Assembly: GCF_041415945.1 (NCBI RefSeq)
Contig: NZ_JBGCUS010000001.1
Location: 496,001-560,000 of the forward strand
DNA length: 64,000 nucleotides
From: Ancylobacter sp. IITR112
Lineage (GTDB): Bacteria > Pseudomonadota > Alphaproteobacteria > Rhizobiales > Xanthobacteraceae
Direction: 5' to 3'
Shown: positions 1 through 8,153 of the stretch, in pieces
How positions within the stretch are numbered: the first letter of the stretch is position 1
How the letters are laid out: each line of letters opens with the position of its first letter
Program-made: the position numbers and the translations under genes
The notes under the pieces: model-generated
What the model was told of the DNA's origin: nothing
Database searches by the model: none
What the model saw: only the letters and a program-made list of their open reading frames with translations

Positions 1-43
1 GGAAAGGGCTCTAGAGAAGCAGACGGAACGGAGAGCGCGACCC

Positions 44-880
44 ATGGCCGAGGCCCACGCCAAACATCACGACTACCACCTCGTCGACCCGAGCCCGTGG
101 CCGTTCGTCATTTCGATCTTCGCCTTCATCCTCGCCGTGGGCGCGGTGTTCTGGATGCATGGCCAGCTCACTTCGCTGGTGATGATCGCCGGCCTGCTCG
201 GCGTGATCTACACCATGGCGGTGTGGTGGCGGGACGTTATCCGCGAGGGGGAGCACGAGCACGCGCACACCCCGGTGGTGCAGCTTCACCTGCGCTACGG
301 CATGATCCTGTTCATCGCCTCCGAGGTGATGTTCTTCGTCGCCTGGTTCTGGGCCTTCTTCGACGCCTCGCTGTTCGTCGGCGAGGAGATCAACTTCGCC
401 CGCGCCACCGCGACCGGCGGCGTGTGGCCGCCGACGGGCATCGAGACCTTCGATCCCTGGCACCTGCCGCTGCTCAACACGCTGATCCTGCTCACCTCGG
501 GCACCACGCTGACCTGGGCGCACCACGCCCTGGTGCATGGCGACCGCCAGAGCGCCAAATGGGGCCTGTGGCTCACCGTCGGCCTCGGCTTCATCTTCTC
601 GCTGCTGCAGGGCTTCGAGTACAGCCACGCCGAGTTCGCCTTCTCCGGCAACATCTATGGCGCCACCTTCTTCATGGCGACCGGCTTCCACGGTTTCCAC
701 GTCATCGTCGGCACCATCTTCCTCGCCGTGTGCCTCGGCCGTCTCTATGCCGGCCACTTCACCCCGACGCATCATTTCGGCTTCGAGGCGGCGGCCTGGT
801 ACTGGCACTTCGTCGATGTGGTGTGGCTGTTCCTCTTCACCTTCATCTATGTCTGGGGCAGCGCGGGCGCTCCGCACTGA
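44..880 (+). CDS. ctaE: Cytochrome c oxidase subunit III
   Basis: Subunit III of the aa3-type cytochrome c oxidase, an inner-membrane protein that stabilises the catalytic core and supports proton uptake. The 278-residue product has the usual seven hydrophobic segments. It carries the conserved SEVMFF stretch, with the membrane-buried Glu typical of subunit III, and a C-terminal [14 protein letters not shown] helix that is diagnostic of the family. The start at 44 follows a GGAACGGAGAG ribosome site. DUF983 and SURF1 genes follow, the normal order of the alphaproteobacterial cox cluster, so subunits I/II and the Cox11 gene should lie just left of the window. A hairpin with a T-run follows the stop. 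Confidence 0.97.
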   Translation: MAEAHAKHHDYHLVDPSPWPFVISIFAFILAVGAVFWMHGQLTSLVMIAGLLGVIYTMAVWWRDVIREGEHEHAHTPVVQLHLRYGMILFIASEVMFFVAWFWAFFDASLFVGEEINFARATATGGVWPPTGIETFDPWHLPLLNTLILLTSGTTLTWAHHALVHGDRQSAKWGLWLTVGLGFIFSLLQGFEYSHAEFAFSGNIYGATFFMATGFHGFHVIVGTIFLAVCLGRLYAGHFTPTHHFGFEAAAWYWHFVDVVWLFLFTFIYVWGSAGAPH

Positions 881-900
881 TCCGGCGACAGCTTTCGGCA

Positions 901-928
901 AGGGGCGGCTTCGGGCCGCCCCTTTTTC
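901..928 (+). terminator. Rho-independent terminator after ctaE
   Basis: An 8-bp GC stem, GGGGCGGC (902-909) with GCCGCCCC (915-922), closes on a TTCGG loop and is followed by five T. It lies 20 bases after the ctaE stop and before the DUF983 gene. It may end or attenuate the cox transcript here. Confidence 0.8.
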
Positions 929-985
929 GTTTATGTGGCGAAATGCCCGTGCCAAACCGGCACGGAATGGGAGTAGAAACCGGCC

Positions 986-1372
986 ATGGACCTGCAACCT
1001 TTCGATAGCGGGGTCTCGCCCTATACGGCCGGCCTCACCTGCCGCTGCCCGCGCTGCGGGCGGGGCAAACTGTTCAACGGCTTTCTCACCGTGGCGCCGT
1101 CCTGCACCGCCTGCGGCCTCGACTACAGCTTCGACGATTCCGGCGACGGGCCGGTGGTGTTCATCATCCTCGCCGCCGGCGCACTGGTGGTGGGGCTGGC
1201 GCTGTGGGTGGAACTCACCTGGCAGCCGCCCTTCTGGGTGCATGCGGTGCTGTGGACCCCACTGGTGCTGATCTCCACGCTCGGCCTGCTGCGGCCGCTG
1301 AAAGCGACGCTGATCGCGCTGCAATATGCCAAGCGCGCGCAGGAAGGCCGCCTCGACAAGGGGGATGCGTGA
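986..1372 (+). CDS. DUF983 family membrane protein
   Basis: A small membrane protein of 128 residues in the DUF983 family, which almost always sits in alphaproteobacterial cox clusters. Its exact role is unknown; oxidase assembly is inferred from context. The N-terminus shows a zinc-ribbon-like pair, CRCPRCGRGKLF and CTACGLDY, giving four Cys in two CxxC pairs. Two hydrophobic helices follow (roughly residues 55-75 and 80-102). The stop overlaps the next gene's GTG start in a GTGA tetranucleotide, so the two are translationally coupled. Confidence 0.85.
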   Translation: MDLQPFDSGVSPYTAGLTCRCPRCGRGKLFNGFLTVAPSCTACGLDYSFDDSGDGPVVFIILAAGALVVGLALWVELTWQPPFWVHAVLWTPLVLISTLGLLRPLKATLIALQYAKRAQEGRLDKGDA

Positions 1373-2127
1373 GCGAGGCCGCGCCCGCCCGGCACCGGAT
1401 GTTGCCGGTCGCCCTCGCCGCGCTGGTGGCCTTCGCCGTGCTGGTCGGGCTCGGCCTGTGGCAGTTGCAGCGCCTTGCCTGGAAGGAAACGTTGATCGCT
1501 CAGGTCGAGGCGCGCATCCATCAGGACCCGGTGCCGCTGCCGCCGGAAGCCGATTGGGGGCAGATCGACTTCGCCAAGGACGAATATCGCCGCGTCACCG
1601 TTCAGGGGCGGTTCCGCCACGATCTCGAAGTGCAGGTCTATGCGCTGGTGGATCAGGAACCGGACGGTTCCGGCGGGCCGGGCTATTGGGTGGTGACGCC
1701 GCTCGGCCTCGCCGATGGCGCCTATGTGCTGGTCAATCGCGGCTTCGTGCCGCTGACGCGCAAGGCGCCGGCGACTCGGGCCGAGGGGCAGGTGGACGGG
1801 CTGGTCACTGTCACCGGGCTGTTGCGCCTGCCGGAGGAGGCGGCGCTGTTCACCCCGGCCAATGATGCCGCGCGCGATGCCTGGTATGTGCGCGACCCCG
1901 ACGCGATCGCCAGCGCCAAGGGGCTGGTGCGGGTGGCGCCCTTCCTCATCGACGCGGATGCCACCGCCAATCCCGGCGGGCTGCCGCGCGGCGGGCTGAC
2001 GCGGATCGTGTTCCCGAACCGGCATCTCGAATATGCGCTGACCTGGTTCGGCCTCGCCGCCTCACTGGCCGGCGTGTTCGCCGCCTATGTGTGGAGCCGG
2101 CGGCGGCGGGGAGGCGCGGCGGGCTGA
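1369..2127 (+). CDS. SURF1-family cytochrome oxidase assembly protein
   Basis: SURF1/Shy1 protein, which helps insert haem a into cytochrome c oxidase subunit I. About 252 residues, starting at the GTG at 1369 that overlaps the DUF983 stop; longer upstream readings would run inside DUF983. The N-terminal membrane helix runs straight into the family signature LGLWQLQRLAWKE. A large periplasmic domain follows, with a second helix near the C-terminus (YALTWFGLAASLAGVFAAYVW) and a basic tail. The length matches bacterial SURF1 proteins. It closes the oxidase part of the cluster. Confidence 0.92.
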   Translation: MSEAAPARHRMLPVALAALVAFAVLVGLGLWQLQRLAWKETLIAQVEARIHQDPVPLPPEADWGQIDFAKDEYRRVTVQGRFRHDLEVQVYALVDQEPDGSGGPGYWVVTPLGLADGAYVLVNRGFVPLTRKAPATRAEGQVDGLVTVTGLLRLPEEAALFTPANDAARDAWYVRDPDAIASAKGLVRVAPFLIDADATANPGGLPRGGLTRIVFPNRHLEYALTWFGLAASLAGVFAAYVWSRRRRGGAAG

Positions 2128-2208
2128 GCAGGCATCCCCGCCCGGCCGCGCTTGCGCATGCCCGCCCCCGACACTAGGTTGCGCCGACTTTTTCCAGCGG
2201 AGGCGCGC

Positions 2209-3618
2209 GTGCGCTACATCTCGACCCGCGGCGAGGCTCCCGTGCTCGCCTTCTCCGACGCCCTGCTCGCCGGCCTCGCGCGCGACGGCGGCCTTTATGT
2301 GCCCGAGGTCTTCCCGGCGCTGGCCCCTTCGGCGATTTCCACCCTTGCCGGCCATTCCTATGCCGAGGTCGCCGGGCGGGTGATCGCGCCCTTCGTCGAT
2401 GCCGCCTTCACTCCCGATGTGCTGGCGCCGATGCTGGAGGAGGCCTATGCCAGCTTCCGCCACCCCGCCACCACGCCGCTGGTGCAGATCGCCCCCAACC
2501 GCTTCGTGCTGGAGCTGTTCCACGGCCCGACGCTCGCCTTCAAGGACGTGGCGATGCAGTTGCTCGGCCGGATGATGGACCATGTGCTGAGCGCGCGCGA
2601 CCAGCACGCCACCATTGTCGGCGCCACTTCGGGCGATACGGGCAGCGCGGCGATCGAGGCGTTTCGCGGCTCCAAGCGCACCGACGTGTTCATCCTCTAC
2701 CCCGCCGGCCGCGTCTCCGAGGTGCAGCGCCGGCAGATGACGACGGTGCCGGACGCCAATGTCCATGCCATCGCCATTGAGGGCACGTTCGACGACTGCC
2801 AGGCGCATGTGAAGGCGATGTTCAACCATCACGCCTTCCGCGACCGCCAGCGCCTCGCCGGGGTGAACTCGATCAACTGGGCGCGGATCGTCGCGCAGGT
2901 GGTGTATTATTTCGTCGCCGGCGTCGCCTTGGGCGCGCCGCAGCGCAAGACTTCCTTCGTGGTGCCGACCGGCAATTTCGGCGACGTGCTCGCCGGCTAT
3001 GTCGCCAAGCGCATGGGCCTGCCGATCGAGCGGCTGGTGGTGGCGACCAATGTGAACGACATTCTCGCCCGCACGCTGGCGACCGGCCGCTATGAGGTGA
3101 CCGGCGTGCGCCCGTCCTCCTCGCCGTCGATGGACATCGAGGTGTCGTCGAATTTCGAGCGCGTGCTGTTCGAGGCGATGGACCGCGATGCCGGCGCGCT
3201 GCGCGGGCTGATGGCCTCGCTGGCGCAGTCCGGCGCCTTCGCGCCGTCCAGCGCCGCCATGGCCGCGCTGCACGCCGATTTCGACGCCGGACGGGCGGAC
3301 GAGGCGCAGACCCTCGACACCATCGCCCGGGTGCGGGCGGAGGCGGGCTATCTCATCGACCCGCACACGGCGGTCGCGGTCTCGGTGGCCGAGCGCGTGA
3401 AACATGATCCGCATGTGCCGCAGGTGGTGCTGGCCACCGCGCACCCCGCCAAATTCCCCGACGCGGTGGAGCGGGCCTGCGGCGAGCGCCCGGCGCTGCC
3501 GCCGCACCTCGCCGACCTTTTGGAGCGGCCCGAGCGCACGCCGACCCTGCCCAATGATGTCGCGGCGATCGAAGCCTATATCACCCGGCACGCCCGGGCC
3601 TCGGAGACCGCCGCGTGA
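2209..3618 (+). CDS. thrC: Threonine synthase
   Basis: PLP enzyme converting O-phosphohomoserine to threonine in the cytoplasm. The preferred start is GTG at 2209, behind a GCGGAGG ribosome site, which yields the family-typical N-terminus MRYISTRGEAP and 469 residues. An ATG at 2152 in the same frame would add an unusual basic leader. The PLP lysine is K112 in LAFKDVAMQLL, and the phosphate-binding region is ATSGDTGSAA. It overlaps the M16 peptidase gene by four bases (GTGA). thrC next to this peptidase after the cox genes is a common arrangement in Hyphomicrobiales. Confidence 0.95.
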   Translation: MRYISTRGEAPVLAFSDALLAGLARDGGLYVPEVFPALAPSAISTLAGHSYAEVAGRVIAPFVDAAFTPDVLAPMLEEAYASFRHPATTPLVQIAPNRFVLELFHGPTLAFKDVAMQLLGRMMDHVLSARDQHATIVGATSGDTGSAAIEAFRGSKRTDVFILYPAGRVSEVQRRQMTTVPDANVHAIAIEGTFDDCQAHVKAMFNHHAFRDRQRLAGVNSINWARIVAQVVYYFVAGVALGAPQRKTSFVVPTGNFGDVLAGYVAKRMGLPIERLVVATNVNDILARTLATGRYEVTGVRPSSSPSMDIEVSSNFERVLFEAMDRDAGALRGLMASLAQSGAFAPSSAAMAALHADFDAGRADEAQTLDTIARVRAEAGYLIDPHTAVAVSVAERVKHDPHVPQVVLATAHPAKFPDAVERACGERPALPPHLADLLERPERTPTLPNDVAAIEAYITRHARASETAA

Positions 3619-4901
3619 GCAACCCCACCACCCCGGGCCCCCGCATCACCACGCTCGACAACGGTGTCACCGTCGTCACCGATTCCATGCCGCATCTGGC
3701 GACCACCTCGCTCGGCATCTGGGTCGGGGCCGGGGCGCGCGACGAGGAGGCGGACGAGCACGGCATCTCGCATCTGCTCGAACATATGGCGTTCAAGGGC
3801 ACGCGGCGGCGCAGCGCCCGCGGTATCGCCGAGGAGATCGAGGCGGTCGGCGGCGACATCAACGCCGCCACCAGCGTCGAGCACACCTCCTACAATGCCC
3901 GCGTGCTGGCCGAAGACATGCCGCTGGCGCTCGACGTGCTGTCCGACATTCTCGCCGAGCCGGCCTTCGACCCGGAGGAACTGGCGCGCGAGCACAATGT
4001 GATCGAGCAGGAGATCGGCGCGGCGCTGGATACGCCGGACGATCTGGTGTTCGACCTGTTCCAGGAGCGGGCCTTTCCCGGCCAGGCGATCGGCCGCTCC
4101 ATCCTCGGCACGCCGGACAGCGTGCGCTCCTTCGGGCCGGACAAGCTGCGCACCTATCTCGGGCGCACCTACCGCGCGCCGAAGATGATCGTCTCCGCCG
4201 CCGGCGCGGTGTCGCACGAGGCGCTGGTGGCGGAAGCGGAAAAGCGCGTCGCCTCCTTCCCCGGCGCCGACAAGCCGGCGGTCGCCCCCGCCCGCTATGA
4301 GGGTGGGGTGGAGATCGGCGGCGGGCGCGAACTCGAACAGGCGCATCTCCTGATCGGCCTGCCGGGCCTTTCCTACCGCGATCCCGGCATCCACGCGCTG
4401 CAGGTGTTCACCAATGTGCTCGGCGGGGGCATGTCCTCGCGCCTGTTCCAGGAAGTGCGCGAGGCGCGCGGCCTGTGCTACGCGGTGTATTCCTTCCACT
4501 GGGGCTATGCCGATACCGGCCTGTTCGGCGTCTATGCCGGCACGGATGGCGGTGATGTCGGCGAACTCGTCGATGTGGCGGTGGACCAGATCCTCGCCAC
4601 CATCGAGACGATGACCGAGGCGGAGCTGGCGCGGTCCAAGGCCCAGGCCAAGGTGGGGCTGCTGGCAGCGCTGGAGAGTTCCGGCGCGCGGGCCGACCAG
4701 TTGGCGCGGCAGATGCTTGCTTTCGGCCGGCCGATCCCGCTGGAAGAGATCGTCGCCAAGGTGGAAGCGGTGACGCTGGACGATGCCCGCGCCGCCGGCA
4801 AGGCGCTGATCGGGCGTGGCCGGCCGACCTTCACCGCGCTGGGGCCGGGAAAATCGCTTGAATCGGCGGCGCGCATCGCGGAACGTCTGAACGCAGCTTA
4901 A
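3615..4901 (+). CDS. M16 family zinc peptidase (mitochondrial processing peptidase-like)
   Basis: Insulinase/pitrilysin-family metalloprotease of 428 residues, the bacterial relative of the mitochondrial processing peptidase beta subunit. The inverted zinc motif HxxEH is intact as H53-L-L-E56-H57, and a downstream NVIEQEI supplies the likely third ligand Glu. The glycine-rich GGGMSSRLFQEVREARGLCY stretch in the second half is typical of the family. There is no signal peptide, so it is cytoplasmic; the natural substrate is unknown. The GTG start overlaps the thrC stop. Confidence 0.93.
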   Translation: MSNPTTPGPRITTLDNGVTVVTDSMPHLATTSLGIWVGAGARDEEADEHGISHLLEHMAFKGTRRRSARGIAEEIEAVGGDINAATSVEHTSYNARVLAEDMPLALDVLSDILAEPAFDPEELAREHNVIEQEIGAALDTPDDLVFDLFQERAFPGQAIGRSILGTPDSVRSFGPDKLRTYLGRTYRAPKMIVSAAGAVSHEALVAEAEKRVASFPGADKPAVAPARYEGGVEIGGGRELEQAHLLIGLPGLSYRDPGIHALQVFTNVLGGGMSSRLFQEVREARGLCYAVYSFHWGYADTGLFGVYAGTDGGDVGELVDVAVDQILATIETMTEAELARSKAQAKVGLLAALESSGARADQLARQMLAFGRPIPLEEIVAKVEAVTLDDARAAGKALIGRGRPTFTALGPGKSLESAARIAERLNAA

Positions 4902-4920
4902 ATCCCCGCCGGCAGCGCAG

Positions 4921-5577
4921 ATGGCCCTGTTCCGCACCGTTTCCTGGTCTGAGCCGCCCATGCTCGTCGAGGGGGCGACGGTGCTGCTGCGCCTGCCGAA
5001 CATGGCCGACTTCGCCGCCTGGGCCGGGCTGCGCGAGCAGAGCCGTGCCTTCCTCGCCCCGTGGGAGCCGACCTGGCCGGCCTATGATCTCACGCGCGGC
5101 TCGTTCCGGCGGCGCATGCGCCGCTACGCCCGCGACGTGCGCGAGGACGCCGCCTATCCCTTTCTCGTCATCCGCCGCGCCGACAAGGTGCTGCTGGGCG
5201 GGGTGTCGCTGTCCAATGTCCGGCGCGGCGTCACCCAGACGGCGAGCCTCGGCTACTGGATGGGCGCGCCTTTCGCCGGGCAGGGCTATATGAGCGCGGC
5301 GGTGCGCACGCTGTTGCCCTTCGCCCATGGCACGCTGGGTCTGCGCCGCATCGAAGCCGCCTGCCTGCCGAGCAACACCCCTTCCATGCGGCTGCTGGAG
5401 GGCGCCGGCTTCCGGCGCGAGGGCTATGGACGCGAATATCTCTGCATCGATGGCCGCTGGCAGGACCATGTGCTCTATGCCCGGCTGGCGGGTGACCCGA
5501 TCGCGCGCGTGCCGGGGTTCGAGGGCGCCAGTTTGGTGCCATTCAAAAGTGCAGATGAGATGAGTTCCGGCGCTTAA
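4921..5577 (+). CDS. GNAT acetyltransferase, RimJ/RimL type
   Basis: Acetyl-CoA-dependent N-acetyltransferase of 218 residues. The pattern matches RimJ/RimL-like enzymes: an early VLLRLPNMADFAAWAGLR segment, WMGAPFAGQGYMSAAV as the pyrophosphate-binding motif A, and RIEAACLPSNTPSMRLLEGAGFRREG as the C-terminal core. The substrate may be the N-terminus of a ribosomal protein, but the sequence does not show this. It starts 19 bases after the peptidase stop, so it is probably the last gene of that transcription unit. Confidence 0.88.
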   Translation: MALFRTVSWSEPPMLVEGATVLLRLPNMADFAAWAGLREQSRAFLAPWEPTWPAYDLTRGSFRRRMRRYARDVREDAAYPFLVIRRADKVLLGGVSLSNVRRGVTQTASLGYWMGAPFAGQGYMSAAVRTLLPFAHGTLGLRRIEAACLPSNTPSMRLLEGAGFRREGYGREYLCIDGRWQDHVLYARLAGDPIARVPGFEGASLVPFKSADEMSSGA

Positions 5578-5698
5578 TCTGGAACTTCTAAAATCTATCG
5601 CGACGAAGACTAGTCGATCACCTCACATGATCGGCAGATTGGCATTTGCCGATTGACGCCCCAGCGGAATAGCGCGAAAAGAGAAGAGAAAGGCGATA

Positions 5699-5715
5699 TT
5701 TAGAATAATTCTAAA
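5699..5715. promoter_or_regulatory. ICE-like (Irr) palindrome upstream of bfd
   Basis: A perfect 17-bp palindrome, TTTAGAA-TAA-TTCTAAA, lies 28 bases before the bfd start in an AT-rich stretch. It matches the iron control element recognised by Irr in rhizobia and relatives. Two related boxes with the same 3-base spacer occur upstream of bfr (6228-6242) and, degenerate, upstream of the iron ABC gene (6884-6898). Confidence 0.8.
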
Positions 5716-5743
5716 CGCCTGAAAACTTCGGTTTCGCGTCGCG

Positions 5744-6160
5744 ATGATCGTGTGTTCCTGCAATGTGCTTTCCGATCGTCAGATCCGCAGCGCGGTGTCG
5801 GAGACGACGGCGCCCGTGCGTACAGTGGGGCAGGTGTATCGCTGCCTCGGCTGCAGCGCCCAATGCGGCCGCTGCGCCCGCACCATCCGCAAGCTGCTCG
5901 ATGATGTGAACGCCAGCGCCTGTTCGGTGTGCCCGCGCGAATGCCCGGCCGCCCTGCAGGGGGAGGGGGCGCCCGCCCCGCACGCTCATCCCGCGGCGCC
6001 GCACTATCACGCGCCCCACGGCCATGCCGCGCACACGCATGCGCCGCATTCCCATAGCCCGCACGGGCACGCGCACGATCATAGCCATGCGCACGGCCAT
6101 TCCCATGGCCATGGGCATTCTGAGCCTGCGCTGGCTCTGCCGGCGATCGCGGCCGAGTGA
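5744..6160 (+). CDS. bfd: Bacterioferritin-associated ferredoxin with a His-rich C-terminal tail
   Basis: [2Fe-2S] ferredoxin that reduces bacterioferritin to release stored iron. The first 60 or so residues are a standard Bfd domain: C4-S-C6 and, after a 34-residue gap, C41-G-R-C44, the expected four cluster ligands. The product is 138 residues, whereas Bfd is usually 60-100. The excess is a tail from about residue 75 holding some 20 His in ten HxH pairs separated by Ala, Pro, Gly or Ser, followed by a short nonpolar end. Such tails commonly bind Ni, Zn, Co or Cu. An ICE-like box lies just upstream and bfr follows, so iron-dependent control by Irr is likely. The tail's role is unknown. Confidence 0.9.
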   Translation: MIVCSCNVLSDRQIRSAVSETTAPVRTVGQVYRCLGCSAQCGRCARTIRKLLDDVNASACSVCPRECPAALQGEGAPAPHAHPAAPHYHAPHGHAAHTHAPHSHSPHGHAHDHSHAHGHSHGHGHSEPALALPAIAAE

Positions 6161-6227
6161 AGCGCCGCGCGGTCTCTCGCGCGCGGCTTCTTCTCGCGTG
6201 ATCTGTGGAAGAGTGGTTGCCTTCTCC

Positions 6228-6242
6228 TTAGAAGTTTTCTAA
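6228..6242. promoter_or_regulatory. ICE-like (Irr) palindrome upstream of bfr
   Basis: TTAGAA-GTT-TTCTAA, a perfect 6-bp inverted repeat with a 3-base spacer, flanked by further A bases. It sits 36 bases before the bfr start. The architecture matches the box at 5699-5715, which suggests that bfr has its own Irr-controlled promoter in addition to any read-through from bfd. Confidence 0.75.
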
Positions 6243-6278
6243 AAAGATGCAGCTACTCGCAACAGGAGAGGCGGCGCC

Positions 6279-6755
6279 ATGAAGGGCGATTCAAAGGTCA
6301 TCGAATATCTCAACCGCGGCGTCCGCTCGGAGCTTACCGCGATCAACCAGTACTGGCTGCATTACCGCATGCTGGACAATTGGGGTTTCAAGAAGCTCGC
6401 GGCCAAGTGGCGCGCCGAGTCGATCGAGGAGATGCAGCACGCGGACCGCTTCATCGACCGTATCCTGTTCCTCGAAGGCCTGCCGAACCTGCAGGTGCTC
6501 GACCCGCTGCGCATCGGCCAGGACATCAAGGAAGTGATCGAGTGCGATCTCGCCGCCGAGATCGAGGCGCGTTCGCTCTACCAGGAGGCCGCGACCTATT
6601 GCGAGACCGTGCAGGACTATCCCAGCCGCGACCTGTTCAAGGCGCTGATGACCGACGAGGAAGGCCATATCGACTTCCTCGAAACCCAGCTCGACCTGAT
6701 CAAGACGCTGGGCCTGCAGCTCTACGCCCAGCACCATGTCGGCGAGCTGGACTGA
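6279..6755 (+). CDS. bfr: Bacterioferritin
   Basis: 24-mer haem-containing iron-storage protein, 158 residues, the normal length. Every key residue is present at the usual numbering: diiron ferroxidase ligands E18, E51, H54, E94, E127 and H130, and the haem ligand M52. It therefore looks fully functional. The start has an ACAGGAGAGG ribosome site. It follows bfd, the expected partner, with its own ICE-like box between them, and ends in a strong hairpin. Confidence 0.97.
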   Translation: MKGDSKVIEYLNRGVRSELTAINQYWLHYRMLDNWGFKKLAAKWRAESIEEMQHADRFIDRILFLEGLPNLQVLDPLRIGQDIKEVIECDLAAEIEARSLYQEAATYCETVQDYPSRDLFKALMTDEEGHIDFLETQLDLIKTLGLQLYAQHHVGELD

Positions 6756-6782
6756 GTCTCTCCGCTCCGTTCCAAAGGCTTA

Positions 6783-6812
6783 CCGAAGGCCGGTCGCAAG
6801 ACCGGCCTTCGG
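6783..6812 (+). terminator. Hairpin after bfr
   Basis: A perfect 13-bp stem, CCGAAGGCCGGTC with GACCGGCCTTCGG, closes on a GCAA tetraloop 27 bases after the bfr stop. There is no long T-run, so it may act with Rho or protect the 3' end. Confidence 0.65.
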
Positions 6813-6883
6813 CGTTTCCAGGCACCGGCGCGCCCGGCCGCACCGACGCCGCCCGAGGGATTTCCGACCTCCGCTCGCCTTGA

Positions 6884-6898
6884 TTAGACTTATTCCAA
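6884..6898. promoter_or_regulatory. Degenerate ICE-like box upstream of the ferric-iron ABC genes
   Basis: TTAGAC-TTA-TTCCAA matches the two better boxes at 5699 and 6228 with one mismatch in each half-site and the same 3-base spacer. It lies about 120 bases before the iron-binding protein gene. The match could be chance, but position and spacing fit iron regulation. Confidence 0.35.
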
Positions 6899-7016
6899 CC
6901 TATTGAGTTCACTTCCCTTTTCGTTGACCGGCGGGGCCTCGTCGGCTACCGCCTCGGACAGACGTACCGTCCACCTAGCAACCGCCCCTTGACGGCGGCG
7001 CACTGAGGAGACGCCC

Positions 7017-8060
7017 ATGCCTGTCCGCAATCCGCTGTTTTCCCGCTACGCCCTTGGCGGCCTCGTCGCCGCGACGCTCGCCTTCGCCCCCTTCACCGCC
7101 TCGGCGGAAGAGGTGGTGAATGTCTACACCACCCGCGAGCCGGGCCTCGCCAAGCCACTGTTCGACGCCTTTACCGAGAAGACCGGCATCAAGGTCAACA
7201 GCGTGTTCGTCAAGGACGGCCTCGCCGAGCGGGTGAAGGCCGAGGGCGACGCCTCCCCGGCGGACGTGCTGATGACGGTGGATGTCGGCGCGCTGCTCGA
7301 CCTCGTCGACCAGGGCGTGACGCAGAAGGTGAGTTCCGACGCGCTGGAGAAGGCCATTCCCGCCAATCTGCGCGGCAAGGAGGGCGAGTGGTTCGCCCTT
7401 TCCGCCCGCGCCCGCGTCGCCTACACCTCCAAGGACCGGGTGAAGGACACGGCGATCACCTATGAGAGCTTCGCCGACCCGAAATGGAAGGGCGAGGTGT
7501 GCATCCGTTCGGGCAAGCACCCCTATAACACCGCGCTGATCGCCGCCTATATCGTCCATCACGGCGAAGCCAAGGCCGAGGAATGGCTGAAGGGCGTGAA
7601 GGCCAACCTCGCCCGCAAGGCCGCCGGCGGCGACCGTGAGGTGGCGCGCGACATTCTCGGCGACATCTGCGACATCGGCCTCGCCAATTCCTACTATGTG
7701 GGCCTGATGCGCTCCGGCAAGGGCGGGCCCGAGCAGGAGGAATGGGGCAAGGCGATCAATGTCGTGCTGCCGACCTTCGAGAATGGCGGGACGCATGTGA
7801 ACATCTCCGGCGCCAGCGTCGCCAAGAACGCCCCGAACAAGGACAACGCCGTCAAGCTGCTGGAATATCTCGTCTCGCCGCAGGCGCAGGAAATCTACGC
7901 CAAGGCGAATTTCGAATATCCCGTGGTGCCGGGCGTGCCTGCCGACCCGATCATCGCCGCCTTCGGCCCGCTCAAGGTCGACAATATCGACCTGGTCGAG
8001 GTCGCCAAGGCGCGCAAGGCGGCGACCAACCTCGCCGACAAGGTCGGGTTCGACAACTGA
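7017..8060 (+). CDS. Ferric-iron ABC transporter, periplasmic binding protein (FbpA/FutA/IdiA type)
   Basis: Periplasmic Fe(III)-binding protein of 347 residues. The signal peptide ends near TASAEE (cleavage about residue 30), and the mature start EEVVNVYTTREPGLAKPLF is typical of the FbpA/FutA family. Family landmarks include DVLMTVDVGALLDLVDQGV, SARARVAYTSKDR and LANSYYVGLMRSG; the last carries the adjacent Tyr residues that bind iron. An ABC permease follows directly, and an iron-storage pair precedes it. No ATPase gene is adjacent, so the ATP-binding subunit must be encoded elsewhere. Confidence 0.92.
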   Translation: MPVRNPLFSRYALGGLVAATLAFAPFTASAEEVVNVYTTREPGLAKPLFDAFTEKTGIKVNSVFVKDGLAERVKAEGDASPADVLMTVDVGALLDLVDQGVTQKVSSDALEKAIPANLRGKEGEWFALSARARVAYTSKDRVKDTAITYESFADPKWKGEVCIRSGKHPYNTALIAAYIVHHGEAKAEEWLKGVKANLARKAAGGDREVARDILGDICDIGLANSYYVGLMRSGKGGPEQEEWGKAINVVLPTFENGGTHVNISGASVAKNAPNKDNAVKLLEYLVSPQAQEIYAKANFEYPVVPGVPADPIIAAFGPLKVDNIDLVEVAKARKAATNLADKVGFDN

Positions 8061-8153
8061 TCCGGCGCTACCGGCGGCGCCCCCCGCGCCGCCGCTCCGT
8101 CTTCCCGCGCATCGGGTCCCGGGATGGTCGCCCGCCCCGGGACGTTTGGCGAC

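Noticed and set aside
11..1324. Long minus-strand frame of 437 codons across ctaE and DUF983
   Set aside because: It is the antisense of well-supported oxidase genes, with His/Arg/Gly-biased composition, and has no family features; a GC-rich shadow.
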